Below are positions 12,537 to 13,704 of a stretch of DNA of 13,704 nucleotides, piece by piece. Made by a program: the position numbers and the translations under genes. The stretch spans positions 1 through 13,704 of the forward strand of contig JAEYQZ010000057.1 in assembly GCA_023409695.1 (NCBI GenBank). Direction: 5' to 3'. The first letter of the stretch is position 1; each line of letters opens with the position of its first letter. The notes beneath the pieces were generated by a model. That model saw nothing but the letters and a program-made list of their open reading frames with translations, was not told where the DNA came from and did no database searches. The DNA comes from Methanobacteriota archaeon (GTDB lineage: Archaea > Methanobacteriota > Methanobacteria > Methanobacteriales > Methanobacteriaceae).

Positions 12537-13097
12537 ATGATCTCAGATGATGAATTTATAACTCATAAAAATGTACCAGGACCAACCAAAGAAGAAATAA
12601 GATGCCTTGTAATGTGCAAATCAAAGGTGACACCAAATGATACTGTAGTTGACATCGGCTGCGGAACAGGGGGATTAACCTTAGAGTTTGCAAAAAGGTC
12701 ACATCTTGTTTATGCTGTTGATAGAAATCTAGATGCGTTAAATACAACAGAAAAAAATCTTAAAAAACACGATCTGGATAAAAATGTGCATCTTATCCAT
12801 AGTGATGCCCTTGAGGTATTAAAAGACATTGAAACCTTCGACATTTTGATAATTGGGGGAAGTGGCGGAGATTTACCTCTTATAATAGAAGAAGCTTACC
12901 AGAAGCTCCGTCAAAACGGGAGAATTATAGTTACTTCCATTTTACTCGAAACTCCTGTTGAAGCTGTTGAAACAATGCAAAAACTCAATATGGACATTGA
13001 TGTAGTTAGTGTATCCATTTCAAAGGGAAATATCCTGGAAAGAGGGACCATGATGCTTGCGAGAAATCCAATAACTATTGTTACTGGAAAAAAATAA
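12537..13097 (+). CDS. cbiT: cobalt-precorrin C15-methyltransferase (decarboxylating) CbiT
   Basis: A SAM-dependent enzyme of anaerobic cobalamin synthesis that methylates C15 and decarboxylates the C12 acetate chain of the cobalt-precorrin ring. It has 186 residues with a Rossmann-fold methyltransferase domain. SAM motif I is VDIGCGTGG (38-46), the acidic residue ending strand 2 is D62 (AVDRN), and GGSGGDL (107-113) lies near the active site. The N-terminal helix VPGPTKEEIRCLVMC and the C-terminal RGTMMLARNP match the M. thermautotrophicus enzyme MTH146. An ATG at 12528 is in frame, but 12537 (MISDDEFI) matches that homolog, and neither has a strong ribosome-binding site. Corrinoids are essential for methanogens as cofactor of methyltransferase Mtr. 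The gene is 27 bases after ubiX and 14 before the next gene, so a small operon is likely. Confidence 0.92.
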   Translation: MISDDEFITHKNVPGPTKEEIRCLVMCKSKVTPNDTVVDIGCGTGGLTLEFAKRSHLVYAVDRNLDALNTTEKNLKKHDLDKNVHLIHSDALEVLKDIETFDILIIGGSGGDLPLIIEEAYQKLRQNGRIIVTSILLETPVEAVETMQKLNMDIDVVSVSISKGNILERGTMMLARNPITIVTGKK

Positions 13098-13111
13098 TAT
13101 AGGGGATAACT

Positions 13112-13704
13112 ATGGCAATACGAAAACATATGAACAACTGGAGAGTCCGTTTAGGCATAATTTTAATTATATTAGCTGCAATTCTTTATACTACTAATTT
13201 CTTACTTTTTAAAGACTTACATGAAACTTTGTTTTATCTTGATATAGATTTAGCATTTATTCCTATAGAGGCCCTTATCATCGTTCTTGTTTTAGAGTGG
13301 ATAATAGGAGAAAGGGAAAAAAGAAGCTTACTTCAAAAAATGAACATGGTTATAGGATCTTTTTTCAGTCAAGTTGGAACTGAACTGCTAAGTGGAATAT
13401 CTGATTTTGACTCAAAAAGTGAAAAAATTAAAAAAAAGCTTGTTATGACTGACAGCTGGACTAAAAAAGATTTTTTAGATGCAAGTGATCGTATTAAAAA
13501 TTACAATTTCCAAGTATATATTGGAAAGGACAACCCAGATTCAATACACTATCTTCAGGAATTAAAAGCATTTCTTATAAATAACAGAGATTTTATGCTG
13601 CGCCTTTTAGCAAACCCTAACTTACTGGAACATGATTCATTTACAGACCTTTTATGGGCAGTGTTCCATTTAACTGAAGAACTTGAAAATAGAACTGACC
13701 TAAC
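13112..13704 (+). CDS. two-helix membrane protein, N-terminal part, runs off the right edge
   Basis: Starts at ATG 13112 with GGGGAT just upstream and is open to the window end (197 complete codons), so it is 3'-truncated here only by the window. The protein begins with a short basic segment (MAIRKHMNNWRVR). A first membrane segment lies at about 13-33 and a second at about 47-65 (FIPIEALIIVLVLEWII). A basic stretch (GEREKRSLLQK) and a soluble, mostly helical, lysine-rich domain of at least 130 residues follow. Because the N-terminal end is basic and the loop between the helices is short, both ends probably face the cytoplasm. I do not recognise a characterised family; similar two-helix proteins are common in Methanobacteriales. 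The 14-base spacing after cbiT suggests cotranscription. Confidence 0.75.
   Translation, partial: MAIRKHMNNWRVRLGIILIILAAILYTTNFLLFKDLHETLFYLDIDLAFIPIEALIIVLVLEWIIGEREKRSLLQKMNMVIGSFFSQVGTELLSGISDFDSKSEKIKKKLVMTDSWTKKDFLDASDRIKNYNFQVYIGKDNPDSIHYLQELKAFLINNRDFMLRLLANPNLLEHDSFTDLLWAVFHLTEELENRTDL

Overview
The window is very AT-rich and comes almost certainly from a hydrogenotrophic methanogen of the order Methanobacteriales, most likely Methanobacterium or a close relative. The evidence is the combination of an AtwA-type twin ATPase (the methyl-coenzyme M reductase activation component A2), an F420H2-oxidase flavodiiron protein, an archaeal NMN adenylyltransferase, a CbiT-like methyltransferase, GGTGAT/GGAGG ribosome-binding sites and archaeal TATA boxes. 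From memory, the gene order resembles the MTH146 (CbiT) to MTH160 (SOD) region of Methanothermobacter thermautotrophicus. I could not check this by search.

Left part (1-4630, minus strand) is an oxygen-defence block. After a partial hypothetical gene at the left edge, it holds iron superoxide dismutase, a 1-Cys-type peroxiredoxin with an archaeal C-terminal cysteine pair, ferritin, the flavodiiron F420H2 oxidase FprA and three small rubredoxins. The ORF track does not list the rubredoxins; I translated them by hand. Rubredoxin 1 and fprA are separated by one base, and ferritin follows 21 bases after fprA, so rub1-fprA-ftn looks like one operon. Rubredoxins 2 and 3 are a tandem duplicate pair in their own unit. 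Together these proteins would remove superoxide, peroxide and O2 and store the iron released.

Middle part (4630-8440, minus strand) holds a T4-endonuclease-V-like pyrimidine-dimer glycosylase whose start lies in a degenerate tandem repeat, a universal stress protein, an FMN-binding flavoprotein and atwA. Between the last two lies what may be a frameshifted mini-gene on the plus strand.

Right part (8440-13704, plus strand) starts with a large, nearly gene-free AT-rich stretch carrying hairpin repeats and one small DUF2795 gene. It continues with a set of cofactor and nucleotide genes: nadM, moaE, an HD phosphohydrolase, ubiX and cbiT. The last gene is the N-terminal part of a two-helix membrane protein that runs off the window.

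Most of the window is ordinary core and stress-defence content. What the genes do not explain is (a) a family of short double-hairpin repeats at about 989-1034, 8580-8629 and 5282-5309, (b) the tandem repeat that duplicates the glycosylase start codon region into an upstream M-R-L-stop decoy, (c) inverted repeats next to several promoters, and (d) the broken mini-gene. I found no CRISPR array, tRNA, rRNA or insertion sequence.
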